DNA of 64,000 nucleotides from Gigaspora rosea (GCA_003550325.1 QKWP01000485.1:34207-98206); one strand, 5' to 3'; positions 44,912-56,726 are shown, counted from the first letter of the stretch. Notes: generated from the letters alone by a model not told the origin. Numbers and translations: made by a program.

Positions 44912-44913
44912 AA

Positions 44914-45484
44914 TGTTACAGTACCGGAAGCTTTCTTTAATTCCGATAGAGTAACAATCACACGGCTCTTGAGATCCCTTACTTTGGGCGTGAAGCAGTG
45001 TGCAAGAGGGAAGTATAGTTTCTTTTATGTCTGTAAGAAACTACACACTTCTCTAAGGCAGTTCGGTATAAAACAACAAGAGATAATAGACAGTTTATTA
45101 ATTTAACAAGAGGGCTATTCCAAGGTGTCTGTCCCTTAGAAATCCCAAGAGTTTATTAATAATAAGAGAGGAGGATAATTAATATAAAGGTAAAGATAAA
45201 ATACAATGTCTGGATCTCCCTAAAACTAAGGGAAATAAGGTGGGTTTATATATCTATTGAGCTAAGCGCCGCTAAGCGTCGTTAAGTGTCGCTAAGCGTC
45301 ATTAAGCATCACTAAGCATCGTTAAGCGTCGCTAAGCGTCGTTAAGCGTCGCTAAGCGTCATTGAGTGTCATTGCACATCAATTTCACATATCACTATTA
45401 CTAAATACAGTTATTACAAAATTTCCTTATTAAGCTCTAATTTTCTAACTAATTTCTACCAAAATTAAAACCTATTCTATAACA
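44914..45484 (-). repeat. 5' LTR of the gypsy element (571 bp)
   Basis: This is the partner of 36198-36788, two 10-bp units shorter. Differences that distinguish it are mostly transitions. Several are at CpG, for example GCGG to GCAG and TTCGCAT to TTCACAT. ATAT follows at 45485-45488, matching the four bases before the other LTR. Confidence 0.95.
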
Positions 45485-48378
45485 ATATATTAAAAAAGAG
45501 ATGTGATTTAGAGGACTGGTGGTATAGGTTCGAGTGGCAACATCGTGGTAGTGTTCATGTACATGGTATAGGAAAGAAACGAAATGCACCTATAATTGAA
45601 TAGGAAAAAATGAAAAAAGATGAACATATGATGAATAAAGTAACACAATACCTAACTCATTAGTAACTACTATCAATCCAGGATTCAACGCACCAATACC
45701 TGATCGGCATCCTTGCCAAAAGCGTCACAATAAGATACACGATGATTTGCAAGATTATGTTGATTTGATCAATAAGTTACAAAGGCACACCCGATATAGC
45801 CCTAGATCTTGTCTTCGTGTTATAAAAGCGGTCAACAATTCTGTCGATTTGGTTATCCTAAAGAGAATAGTGAACATACATTCCTGCGAGAAGATAGTCG
45901 TGGAGAACCAGAACTTGTAACAGCAAGAAAGATCCATATATTAATCCACATAGTCGACTTCAATTACAGGACTGGAGAGCAAATGTAGATATTAAACCAA
46001 TTTTAAGTATCCATGCAGCTCTGCAATATATTGCTAAATATGCAAGCAAGGCTGAACCATGTTCTGCTGCTTTCTCTGAAATATTAAATCAGATATATCT
46101 GATAGTAGATCTGATGAGTCAGTTATTCCTATGGCTCAAAGATTGTTGATGAATAGTGTGGCAGAACGTGATATTTCAGCACAGAAAACTTGTCATCTTC
46201 TTCTTGGTATTTCCCTTTATCACTCATGCCAAACATTTATCTCACTAAATTTAAATAAAAAAACACCACGATGGATTCGCGGTACTGGTAGTGGAGAAGA
46301 GGGTGAATATATTAGAAATACAGGAATAATGTCACCATCACCTTTGATGGCATACTGGGAGAGGCCACTTAAGTTTGAAGACTTCTCGTTATTTCATATC
46401 TATTTAATACACAAATATGTGAATGGTTATTGGAAAAAATGTACAAAAGAAAACATTATACGTATATGACCACGTTTATCAACCTTATACCATTGTCCTC
46501 AATGAGAAGAATTTTGTCAAGTCAAAGTTATTCTTCACATTAAGCATTGTGACCTTCAGCAATTAACTAAAGATAGTGCTATATAGTTGTCAACCTTATA
46601 TAGCGGTCATATTGAAGATATAAATGCTGACCCGATGGATCTTCTAGGTCCTCCTATAGATGAAGCAGAGGATGTGAATGATGATGATGAAAATGATGAT
46701 GATGATTTGGTGAGGAAGTTGAAGATAAAAAAGAGGAATTTCAACTCGATTAGATGCGTTTAGCAGGAATGGGTCCAAATGCAATGATTAATCAGATATT
46801 GGAATTAGGGTCTCGTGATATGGATCTAAACTTTGATTGGGTTAATGATGCAAAACAAAATTATTTAAGTACCGATATTGTAGATGCTAACATGTTTTTG
46901 CATCGGGCATCTAATAGTTCTTGAATAGAAGGAAACTTGAATATAGTTGCAGATATTGTAGATCATAATATCTTAAATGAAAACCAAAAAAAAGGGTTTC
47001 AACTGAATAAAAACACACTATCAAAGCATACTTTCTGGCTGTCATGTCGAACCATTAAGGATTATTATTATGGGAACAGCAGGAACAGAAAAATCATACC
47101 TCATTAAAGCAATTAGAGGACAACTTTGTGAGATGTGCGAAAATAGAGCTAAACCGCCTATACTTGTGCTTGCACTGACAGGAGTTGCTGCATACAACAT
47201 TAATGGAGCAACCATTCATTCGATACTTTGTATTCTAATGCAAAGTGGTGGCAATTTAGATTTGAATGTTGACCAATTAAAACAACTACAAACAAAGCTA
47301 CAAAATATAATATATTTAGTTTTTAATGAGAAAAGCATAATAGGACATCGAATATTAAATTTGATTGATATGAGATTGAGACAAGCTTTTCCAGAGCATA
47401 AAGATATTCCATTTGGTGGTCGATCTATTATTCTTTTTGGCAATTTTGGACAGCTCTCACCTGTACTTGACCTTCTTATGTATGCTAACAATATTTCACG
47501 AGACCCACTATCTAATGGAGGTATTGTAGCATATAGTAAGTTTCGCAAAGCATATAAACTCGACGTTATTCAGCGCCAATCTGGAGACTCTAGGGAGCAG
47601 CAAGATTTTAGAGATATTCTCCTATGATTGCACAATGGAGAATCTACTCTTGAAAATTGGAAAACACTTACCACACGCGTCGAAGAAAAACATAATAGAA
47701 GTGTGCGTGATCTATTTTCAAATGCTATGTTCATTTTACCAAAATGGGCAGATGTTGATGCAATTAATTTAAAAAAACTTAGATCTCTAAATTGCCCTGT
47801 TGCTAAAATTCACGCTATACATACTGGTGGTCATGAGGCTAAAATAGCAGATTCTGATGTTGCGAAAGGTCTTGAAGCGCAACTTTTATTAGCAAAGGAG
47901 CTCGTGTTATGTTAGCAGTAAATTTGTGGACAGAAGCGGGATTAGTTAATGGGTCTATGGGAACTGTCTATAATATTCTGTATGAAAGTAATGGGCCACC
48001 TTCTCTTCCCGTTGCTATCTTTATTGCTTTTGACAATTATAAAGGGCCTACCATTACGACCTTAGATGGTGTAAAAGTTATTCCAATAACACCTATTCAA
48101 TGCACTTGGGAAAGTAAATCTGGGTATTGTGTTCACGAACACAGATTCCTGTTTCTCTTGCCTAGACCATTACCATGCATAAGAGTCAAGGACTTACTCT
48201 TCCGAAAGCTGTAATAGATATTGGAAAAAGAGAGTTTGCTACTGGTCTTTCATTTGTTGCGGTGTCTCAGCTTTGTACTCTTACCATCTTTTCTTTAAGC
48301 CTTTTAGCTTTGAGAGACTTCAGAAAATTAAAAATAGCAAAAGGTTGCAAGAAAGAAAAGCTGAAGAGAAACGGCTGA
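45485..48378 (+). pseudogene. Helitron E, Rep HUH and Pif1 helicase half
   Basis: The Rep gene resumes with KKRCDLEDWWYRFEWQHRGS followed by VHVHG, the His-x-His motif (about 45530-45580). Then come AERDISAQKTCHLLLGI and RWIRGTGSG (46131-46469), the Pif1 helicase (47070-47627), its middle (47628-48214) and MHKSQGLTLPKAVIDIG...GLSFVAVS (motif VI, 48175-48378). Walker A is GTAGTEKSYLI with Glu for Gly, Walker B reads VFNEKS with Asn for Asp, and motif III is FGNFGQLSPV with Asn for Asp. All three are G-to-A changes. Many stops and frameshifts are present. Confidence 0.85.
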
Positions 48379-50269
48379 TATCTATGATACCTAAAGAATA
48401 AAATGTATAATAAATTAGCCTGGTATTAATAAAAATCATTGTTTGTAGATAAAAAAAAAGAAAAACCTCATTTTCTTTGTAATTTAATAAACTTGTGAAC
48501 AATAAAATCATCTTACTGTCTTTCGCGCGAAAATTAATTAAAATTTTATTATGTATGATACATATATAAATGTATCAAGTAACATGCGAGAAATTAAATC
48601 TGCATATGATTACCCTTAATGCTAGTGTTACTAACAATGTACATGTTACTAAAGTTAAACCAAAAGTGGTTGACTAAATTTAAAGACAAGATTTTAACAA
48701 ACATAATCGCTGTTTTCAAAATGGTGGAAATAATAAAAATTTTTTGAAAAACAAGTTGTGTAGATATCTAATTTGCATGCATAATTGATAACAATTATGT
48801 ACTGTACATACGTATTTATGCATGTACACAGATTAGATAACCAATATGATTATTGTTATAAACTAATCGAGTATTCATTTTGAAAGCAGCGATAAATATT
48901 GTAAACTACTTTCCATAATGTATTATTTTAAATTCATGCGGGTCAATTGTGTTCTTCTAGAAACGATGTAACCAAAATAAGAACAATGCCACCAAATCAT
49001 CGAATTGCATCCTATTTGCATTATTGTATTAAATACAGTTATAAATTCTACTCTTAAAATTTTTTACCAAACAGCAAAATTAAGTTTCGTACTTCTAATG
49101 ACGACTTTTATGATGCATCTACACTTTGTTGCTAAAAATAAATAAGTTGAAGTATGAGTTCTTCTGAGGCGATAAAAAAAAAAAAAAAGAAACAATTGCT
49201 ATTTCTCATACTGATCTGCTAGACAAGTCATTGAGTCAAAGGTATGGTAACAGGTTAAGCTTGTTGATTAGGTACAATCTTCTTGTGTTTAATCAAAAGA
49301 TGAAACAATTATCTCATGATTAGTTGGTTATACGCCACGTATTCTTGCATGTATAACTTGTAATTATGTTGCACAAATACAATTATATACATATATATAC
49401 TTTATATGATTTATATAATATAATAGTAGTAACTAATATTAACAAGTATATAATTTAAAATACTTTAATTTTCTAACCCTAAAATAAACACTAATACTAT
49501 TTATATCAGTAAACTAATCCTAACCAATTCCTAATGCTAATTTTATTTCTAACTAAAGTACTATTACTAATCGAATTTCTAACTCGATTTAAAACACCAA
49601 TTCCCTAATACATATTATCTCTAATCTTAATCCTAAAAACAATTATTCTAATCTTATCTCTAGCATTAACTTTAGTACTTATATTTCGAAGGATTGTATA
49701 TGTTGATATTGTGTTGCTATAATGGTACCCATGAATGTTTGTGAAATCATCTACATTAATCATAAGTAACTTCCCATTCTGACATTAAAAAAAAAATTTA
49801 TATTAGAAAAAGAAAACTTGTAATTAGAACAGTTAGCCATCTATGGAAAATCTATCATGACAATAGATTTTCTATAGATTGCTAACTGTTCTAATTACAG
49901 GTTTTCCTCTGTCGGTACTCATTTAATTATTTTATACTTACATTGTTTGACAAAAAACTTCCTACTATCATTATTTGTGTTTTCGCATATTGGTTTTTTT
50001 GCCTTGCAATAGTTTCACGACGTATTGTTAAACCAGTACAAAATTCATTTTCTTATTACATAAATTCCAGAATGAAGCAGAGATAAAACCATCTCTAGTT
50101 CTACAAAGAAGTAGTTTAAATTCGTATAGATTATTCATTATAGAATATGCATTATCCTTTTTATTAACCTATGAAGTAATTTCTGATGCATATGCTTTAT
50201 TGATAATTTCGTTCTGTATTTCTAGTAGGTAATTTTGGTGCTACAATTATGCGAGGTGGAAAGAATATA
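48379..50269. other. AT-rich spacer downstream of Helitron E
   Basis: I see no gene and no clear Helitron E 3' end, although a short palindrome TTTCGCGCGAAA lies at about 48524. From 49480 to 49680, motifs like CTAATCCTAACC and TTCTAACT are frequent but irregular. A 44-bp hairpin at 49812 is listed separately. Confidence 0.5.
49812..49906. repeat. 95-bp hairpin (44-bp arms)
   Basis: GAAAACTTGTAATTAGAACA and what follows up to TCTAT pair with ATAGATTTTCTATAGATTGC through GGTTTTC across a 7-base loop (CATGACA). About four mismatches occur in 44 pairs. It could be a foldback remnant or a transcribed hairpin; nothing nearby decides. Confidence 0.85.
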
Positions 50270-52200
50270 ATATCTCCAGATATCTGAAAGTAACGGATAA
50301 GAGGTAAACAATTTACTTATTCCATTTGTAAATCTTCTCGATTAATAAGATTAACACATTTTCTTGAATCTTCCAAATCAAAAACTTTTACAGTATACTT
50401 TACCACAATAACCTTGGACCATTTTGTAATTCTTGAAGCTTACAATTTTGGAATCTTGATAAATACAAGTAAAAAAAAAAAATCATTATATGCAATAAGC
50501 ATAAGATCAAAAATAAATGATGCATTATGCATTTTAAACTTTTTTCAAGTACCTAATGATACGGTTTTATATTGTTCAGTATATTATCTCCAGATATCTA
50601 AAAGTAACGGATAAGAGGTAAACAATTTCGTAAAGTTGTCTTAAAATAAGAAAATTTTCATGAGTCCAATCCTTGGGATTTTCTGGTAGGCTGGGATTTT
50701 GAGCAATTTTTCATTTGATAATATGATTCCAAATTTTACTTATTCTAATTATAAATCTTCTCGACTAATAAGTGAGAGTACCATTTTTGTAATTCTTAAA
50801 GCTTACGATTTTGGAAATTTTTTGATAAATACGAGTAAAATTTAAGCGAAGTCAATGATCTTTTGTCTTAATTAAATGAGTTCGAAGGTATTTAGATAAA
50901 TTATCAAAAAAAAATTCATTATATACAATAAGCATAAGATCAAAAATAAATGATGCATTATGCATTCTAAATATTTTTTTCAAGTATCTTTGTTCGTAAA
51001 GTTGTTTTTAAACAAGAAAATATCAATCTTCGAGATCTTCTGGTAGGCCAAGATTTTGAGCAATTCCCAATTCGATAATAGATAATATTTACTTATTCTA
51101 TTTGTAAATCTTCTCAATTGATAAGTGAGACTAAAACACTTTCTTGAAGTAAGACGAAATCTCTGAATCGAAAACTTTTGCAAGATACTTTACCGCAATA
51201 TTCTTACACTATTTTTGTAATTCTTGAAGCTTACGAATTTGGAAAATTTTTGGTCTTTTGTCTTAGTTAAATGACTTGAAGGTATTTAGTTAAATCAGTA
51301 AAAAAAATGCAATAAGCATAAGACCAAAAGTAAATAATGCATTATGCATTCTAAATCTTTTTTCAAGTACCTGATGATACGGGGTAAACAATTTCGTAAG
51401 TTGTCTTTAAAACAAGAAAATATTTATAAGTATAATCTTCGAGATCTTCTGATTGGCTGGGATTTTGAGCAATTCCCCATTTGATAATATGATTCCAAAT
51501 TTTAGTTATTCTATTTGTAAAGCTTCTCGACTAATAAGTGAGATTAACACATTTTCTTGAAGTGAGACGAAATAACTTTACCACAATATCCTTGCACCAT
51601 TTTTGTAATTCTTATAGCTTATGATTTTAGAAAAATTTTTAAATACAAGTAAAATTTAGGCGAAACTATGGTCTTCTGTTTTAATTAAATAAGTTTGAAG
51701 GTATTTAGTTAAATTATCAAAAAAAAAATCATTATATGCAATAAGCATAAGATCAAAAATAAATTATGAATTCTAAATATTTTTTCAAATACCTGATGAT
51801 ATGGTTTAGTATATTATCTTCAGACAGATAAAAGGTAAACAATTTCATAAAGCTGTCTTTAAACAAAAAAATTTTTATGAGTCCAATCTTCGGGATCTTC
51901 TAGTAGGCTAGGATTTTGAGCAATTCCAAATCTTTATAAGTAAGATAATGAAGTGAGACGAAATTTTCTGAATCAAAAACTTTTGCAAAGTACTTTACCA
52001 CAATACAATTGCACCATTTTTGTAATCTTGAAGCTTATAATTTTGAAAATTTTGTTAATAAATACGAGTAAAATTTAAGCGAAACAATAATTTTCTGTCC
52101 TAATTAAATGAGTTTCAAGATATTTAGTTAAATCATCAAAAAAATTTTCTTTATATGCAATAAGCATAAGATCAAGAATAAATGATGCATTACAGTTTTC
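50270..52200. repeat. Tandem ~380-450 bp satellite, about five copies
   Basis: The marker GGTAAACAATTTCGTAAAGT appears at about 50615, 51382 and 51833, with partial matches at 50305 and 50990. Each unit also carries TAGGCTGGGATTTTGAGCAATT, GTAATTCTTGAAGCTTACGA and CAATAAGCATAAGATCAAAA in that order. Units differ by indels, giving spacings from about 380 to 450 bp. No coding sequence. Confidence 0.85.
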
Positions 52201-52759
52201 AAGTAGAGATACTTCTCCATAGATATATCTTTATATTATTTCCTTTTGCAGCATGATTTAAAATCATGATATTATTAAATAACTTACTTGATAAGAATCT
52301 CAAATTGTTGGACGAAATCTTCTTTAAATAAAGTGGTTTGTTATTTTTTTAGATATATTATGAAAATATAAAGTTCTGTATCTTAAACTTGCCGAATGTG
52401 CTTGGAATATTTTGATATAGAAGATCTGCCAATATTAACGACCATATTAAAATTGCTTTGTCATCAAGAAGGTCAAAAAGAATTTTACTACCGGTTTTTT
52501 GAAAATCAAGCACTAATTACAAAATACAATAAAATTACACATATAAATTAGTTACCCGGGTAATTAATTCGAATTACACTATAACACAAACACGTAAAAT
52601 CCGTGTTGTCATTGCACTAAATGTGCAAATATAGGCACGCTGCGTTACATCCAGAAAATGCAACAACTACATTTTTGATATTTTTATTAAAAACGGATCA
52701 AAAACGTAGTTATGGTCATCAAAGGGCGTAAAAGTATGAGTCTGTCGCTACGCTCCAGA
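52201..52759. other. 5' end region of the 22-kb element
   Basis: A gene-free stretch. A hairpin with arms AACTACATTTTTGAT and ATCAAAAACGTAGTT lies at about 52668-52714. The final bases, read on the minus strand from 52759, are TCTGGAGCGTAGCGACAGAC. The open frame of Helitron C runs 41 bases into it before meeting a stop. Confidence 0.55.
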
Positions 52760-54990
52760 CATTATTATCATTATCAGGTTCAATAACTTCAATAACTTCT
52801 TTGCTTTTTCGTTTATCAATCTTTCTTTTCTTCTTTTGAGGTTTATAATTATCATCTTCATTATTAGAAATGTTTTCAGGTTCAACTTCTTTAACTTCTG
52901 TTTGTTTTCCTTTTCCTTTATCAACTTTTCTTTTTCTTTTAGATTCTTCATCACCTTTTTCACTTATTTTATTAATACTCATAAAACTTGTAGCAGATCT
53001 AAGAGTTGAATCTTCAAATGTTTGAGATAACCCTGTATGACTTTCAGAACTTGCTTGTAATAAAGTTCTATAGTCAATAGATTGTCCTGCTTGGGGTTCA
53101 TATTCTTCATCTTCAAGAATCATTGTTTCATCTTGTTGTATTTCTGTTTGTTGTTGGACTTCTTTTTGAGCTTCTTGCTGAACTTCTTGTTGCCCTTCTT
53201 GTTGAATATTTAGTTTGGCTTGTTTTATAAAACTATCAAACTTTTTTTGCCAAAAATTTTCAGATGGTGTGCCTGATGTTTCACCACTTGCTAAACTTGC
53301 CAATTCTGCAATAACTTGATTAACAACTTGATCAGCAATTTGTCCATAATAATTTTCATCATCATCATCATTATTATTATTAAAATCATTATCATATTCT
53401 TCTTCTTCTTCTTCATTAATGATTTATTCTAGTCCAACAATTTCTTATGCTACAATATCTTTTTTTAATATTCCTCTATGCTAACCATATTCTCTATTAG
53501 GGAATAGCAATATTGTAAAGGATTATATGCACTATGTAATTCAGATATTCTTGTAAATGTGTTATCAAGTCTCTTAATAAGAACATCTCTAGGTTGTGTA
53601 GTTGGTTCATTGTCACAATACATTGCAGCTACTTTTGAAGCTGCTGGTGCATTATATAGTCTCATATCCCTGCCATGAATATTATGTATTGCTATATGCA
53701 ATACTTGCTTATTTTCATTTTCTATTTCATGATTCTTTGCATCTTTATAAAATTCTATAAAAGGATTTAAAGAATACAATTCCTTTTGAATTTCTTTCAA
53801 CAGATTAAAATTTAATTGTTTTTTTATTATTTTATGTCTTTTGTTGAGTTGATTTTCTAGATTATCAGAATCATAAAAATAAATTTGGGAGAATTTTGGT
53901 TGTTCTCCTTCATTTGGCATAAAAGAACTTATTTTATGATATAATGTTCCTTGAATTCTATAAGTATAAACCCTTCTCTGGCATTTGCAAGATTCTTATC
54001 TAGATTTGTACCAATTGATGTAAAAGCAAATAATTGATTATATGCTCTTATTTGTGTAACAAATGGTACATTAGATTCTGAATCTTTTTTTGTAAGCAAT
54101 TTTTTAATTGCTGTTGGTGGTGGTAGAAGTGGTGCTAGTATAACTTGTCCATTCATGCAGCATAGTCCTGGTTTTTCTTGCTTCTATTTTAAAGCTCCAC
54201 AATGTGTACAAATAATGTCCATTCCTCCCAACATATGCCTTCCCTCTATCATATTCTCCTCTTCTATCTCCTCTTCCTTTTTCTCTTTCTCCTTCTCTTC
54301 TATCCTTTCTTCTCTTCAATCTCTTCCATTTCCTCCATTTCTTCCTTTATTTTTTCTACTTCCTCCATCTCCTCTTCTATCTCCTCTTCCTTTTTCTCTT
54401 TCTCCTTCTCTTCTATCCTTTCTTCTCTTCAATCTCTTCCATTTCCTCCATTTCTTCCTTTATTTTTTCTACTTCCTCCATCTCCTCTTCTATCTCCTCT
54501 TCTTCTTCTACCTCCCTCTCCTCTTCTACCTCCTTTTTTTTTTCTATCTCTTCATCATATTCATCTAAACTACAATGTCCTATTTTATAAAATTGGTTAT
54601 ATTGTTCTTCTTTCTTCTTAGTATAAGTTTCTCTCATTCTTTCTCTTTGTTTTTTGTTTACTTCTGCTTTCTTCTCAGCAGGCATAGATGCCCTATACTT
54701 CTGCTGTCTCAATCTAGTAGCTTCTTTAGTTTTTGTTTTTGTTTTTGTTCTTGAAGCTACAGGTAATTTTGCTTTAGATTGAGATCTTGTTCTTGAAGCA
54801 GGTCCTGTTACTGAAGGTGTAGAAGCTTTTTTTTGCTTTGCAAAAAATTTACTCTTTGCAGCTCTTATTCTGCCTTCTCACTTTTATTTTTCTTCATCAG
54901 TTTCACCTCCTTTAGATACAGAATATCTATCTAATATTCCTGAGGTATAGGCAAGATTTCTTTTCCTTTTCCTTTCCCTTTTTTTAATAT
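52760..54990 (-). pseudogene. Helitron B/C: N-terminal half of the Rep-helicase gene
   Basis: This aligns with 7420-9574 of unit A. From the N terminus there is a Lys-rich start whose ATG has become ATA (54990-54988), a basic region, then a long Glu/Lys coiled coil (frame 54413-54712). A zinc motif and MNGQVILAPLLPPP (53929-54156) follow, then MPNEGEQPKFSQIYFYDSDN (53465-53920). The Asp/Glu run, Gln repeats and KRKRKxxK spacer (52719-53303) come last. A frameshift at about 53925 separates two otherwise contiguous pieces. The frame ends 41 bases inside the 22-kb insertion, so its last 14 residues are foreign. With 27061-30733 it once formed one gene. Confidence 0.85.
54261..54500 (-). repeat. 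113-bp tandem duplication in the coiled-coil coding tract
   Basis: CTTCTATCTCCTCTTCCTTT begins at 54261 and again at 54374, with the following roughly 110 bases nearly identical. The period is not a multiple of three, so it shifts frame, but both phases stay open because the tract is only purines on the sense strand. Unit A lacks the second copy. Confidence 0.85.
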
Positions 54991-55193
54991 TTTCTATCTC
55001 AATAAAAAAAAAATAAAAAAATACTATTATTAATTATTTGCAAACTTATAATTATTAAATAATGCAAAGTATTTATTAAATAATAATAGAAATTTTACTT
55101 TATATTTGTAAATTTTTACCTGTTTTATTTGTTTTTTTAAATTTTATATTTAAAAATTATATTTATAATATTTTAATTAAAATTTTATTAAAC
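54991..55193 (-). other. Upstream region of Helitron B/C gene
   Basis: AT-rich, matching 9576-9613 plus 19618-19790 of unit A. It ends in the target duplication ATTAAAATTTTATTAAAC (55176-55193) of LINE C. No gene. Confidence 0.6.
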
Positions 55194-55305
55194 AGCTATG
55201 ACTAAGCCTCAATAATAGATAGTAATACAATACAACAATAAATAGAAATAACAGGCTCCAAACAACTTTACACGTAACCTATAGTGGGAAAATATATAAA
55301 TCATC

Positions 55306-56726
55306 ATGGAATGCATCAAGGAATTTAATCAGCTATTCTGCTATCAAGATCAAAAAATTATGTCAATATTAAACGAACAGCATCACAGGGTGCTCAAGAG
55401 AGATATTGAAATTGCAGAATTTTTGAGTATAGAGAAACCAGAAACAGTGTATGTAATCTGTACTGCAATTGAAATATATAACTAGATACAATATAAACAA
55501 GCAGTAAATAGAGCGGAAAAGCTTAAGGAGAAGGACTTGGTACCAAAATACATTAAAGATGTTGAAATTGAAAAAATGTGTCAAAAAATAGTATTTGCAA
55601 TTACGGTGACTAGTGAAATTGACCATGGCAATAATGAAATCAAACAACAAATCTTTAATATAATAGAAGCGCATCTTGAGGAAAATAGGATAGAGCCTTC
55701 TAAAAAGGAGAAAATACTTGAAGGTGATAAGAATTTAACTAAATGCTTAGCAAACAGAGTAGTTGAGAAAAGTGATGACAACAGGATAGATACTATGCCC
55801 AAAGCGATATATCAGGAAGCCAAACTGGAAAAGAAAAAGAAAAAGAAACAGAATATATGAATCAAAATTCTGTACCGGGGAAAGGTGATGAAGAATGTTC
55901 TAATGAAGAATTAAAACAACAGATGGGAGAACAATGGTGTACAATATGGGATTTACCGTACTATGTTTCAAAAAACGAAATAATTGCGTTAATTAGACGA
56001 AGAATAAAAGTCCCAGACGAAATTTTCATTTTACACAGTAAAAACAGAAAGACAAGAGCAGACTGTATTGGAAAGGAAAAGATTCCTTCAAGTCAATTGA
56101 AACAGAGATTGAAAACATCTGGGTCTTGCTGTTAAAGGATGAAATCTAGTGAGAATCACAATGGGCAAAAGTAATAAAGAGCAGCACGATCTGAGAAGAA
56201 CATTCCACGCAAGGCTTAATAACATACCAACGAATACAAAAGAAGTGCTTTTACTTAGACAACTAAGAAGAATTAGATCAAAGGCAGTACACATTTTCCA
56301 TAACAGAAATGGAAATCCTAGAAGCCAAGCAGTTGCTGAGTTTAAAACAAACGAAGATAAAGAGAAAGTGACTCGACAGAATATCTATTACTACAACAAA
56401 GCACTCTGGTGGGATTTAAATACGAAGATAGAAATCTCTAAAAGTCAAAAGCAAATATTTCATAGAATGGAAAACTATAGGGAGCATAAAAGATTAACCC
56501 AAAGAGCTAAAAATAAAGAAGAAAGGTTAACGAGATGATTAAACCCAAAGTTTTGGCACCAGCTCAAAACAAAAAAGAAAAACAAAAGGCTGTAAAAAGT
56601 AACCAAGAGCTAGAAGATATAATTGAAACAATCATGAAATCGGTTTTCAAAGATATAAAGGGGTGTATAGTCGATATCATTAAGAAGGATGCAAGACTCA
56701 AAGGGGCGGTCCTCTACTGCTCCTAA
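55306..56726 (+). pseudogene. LINE C ORF1: RRM-type RNA-binding protein
   Basis: ATG at 55306 opens MECIKEFNQLFCYQDQKI, the counterpart of MEYLKEFKGLFSKQDKKI in LINE A, with an in-phase TAG at 55483. The same phase runs through 55537-55860. The next piece (55857-56135) is in another phase, overlapping by ATGA, and carries the first RRM-like fold (CTIWDLPYYVSKNEI). Frame 56149-56538 carries the second (FHARLNNIPTNTKEVLLLRQL). A Lys-rich helix follows in 56535-56726. At least one stop and two or three frame changes are present. Confidence 0.75.

Larger units (their letters stand above)
36198..45484 (-). mobile_element. Ty3/gypsy LTR retrotransposon, 9.3 kb
   Basis: Two LTRs (36198-36788 and 44914-45484) of the TG...CA type flank gag-protease, a Cys-rich region, RT-RNase H, integrase and a 3' accessory frame, all on the minus strand. 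A PBS-like sequence follows the 5' LTR and a purine tract precedes the 3' LTR. A 4-bp ATAT duplication flanks it. It disrupts Helitron gene E upstream of its HUH motif. The LTRs are nearly identical, and most coding frames are long, so it is the youngest large element here. RT before integrase places it in Ty3/gypsy. Confidence 0.95.
30734..52759 (-). mobile_element. 22-kb Helitron-like element with asymmetric terminal inverted repeats
   Basis: On the minus strand the element starts TCTGGAGCGT at 52759 and ends in hairpin ACTGGTTCCCAGT then TCCTAG at 30734, followed by T. The complement of its first ten bases, ACGCTCCAGA, lies 24 bases inside the 3' end (30758-30767). That gives the asymmetric inverted repeat described for Helentron/Helitron2 elements. 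The host Helitron gene continues across the site with no duplication, as expected for rolling-circle insertion. Inside are MITEs, Helitron E, a gypsy element and a satellite. No Rep gene lies in the expected orientation, so it is probably a composite carried by another element's enzymes. Confidence 0.6.

Noticed and set aside
30734..52759. Starship, Maverick or other giant TIR transposon for the 22-kb insertion
   Set aside because: No tyrosine recombinase, polymerase-B or capsid-like gene is seen, the inverted repeats are asymmetric, and there is no target duplication.
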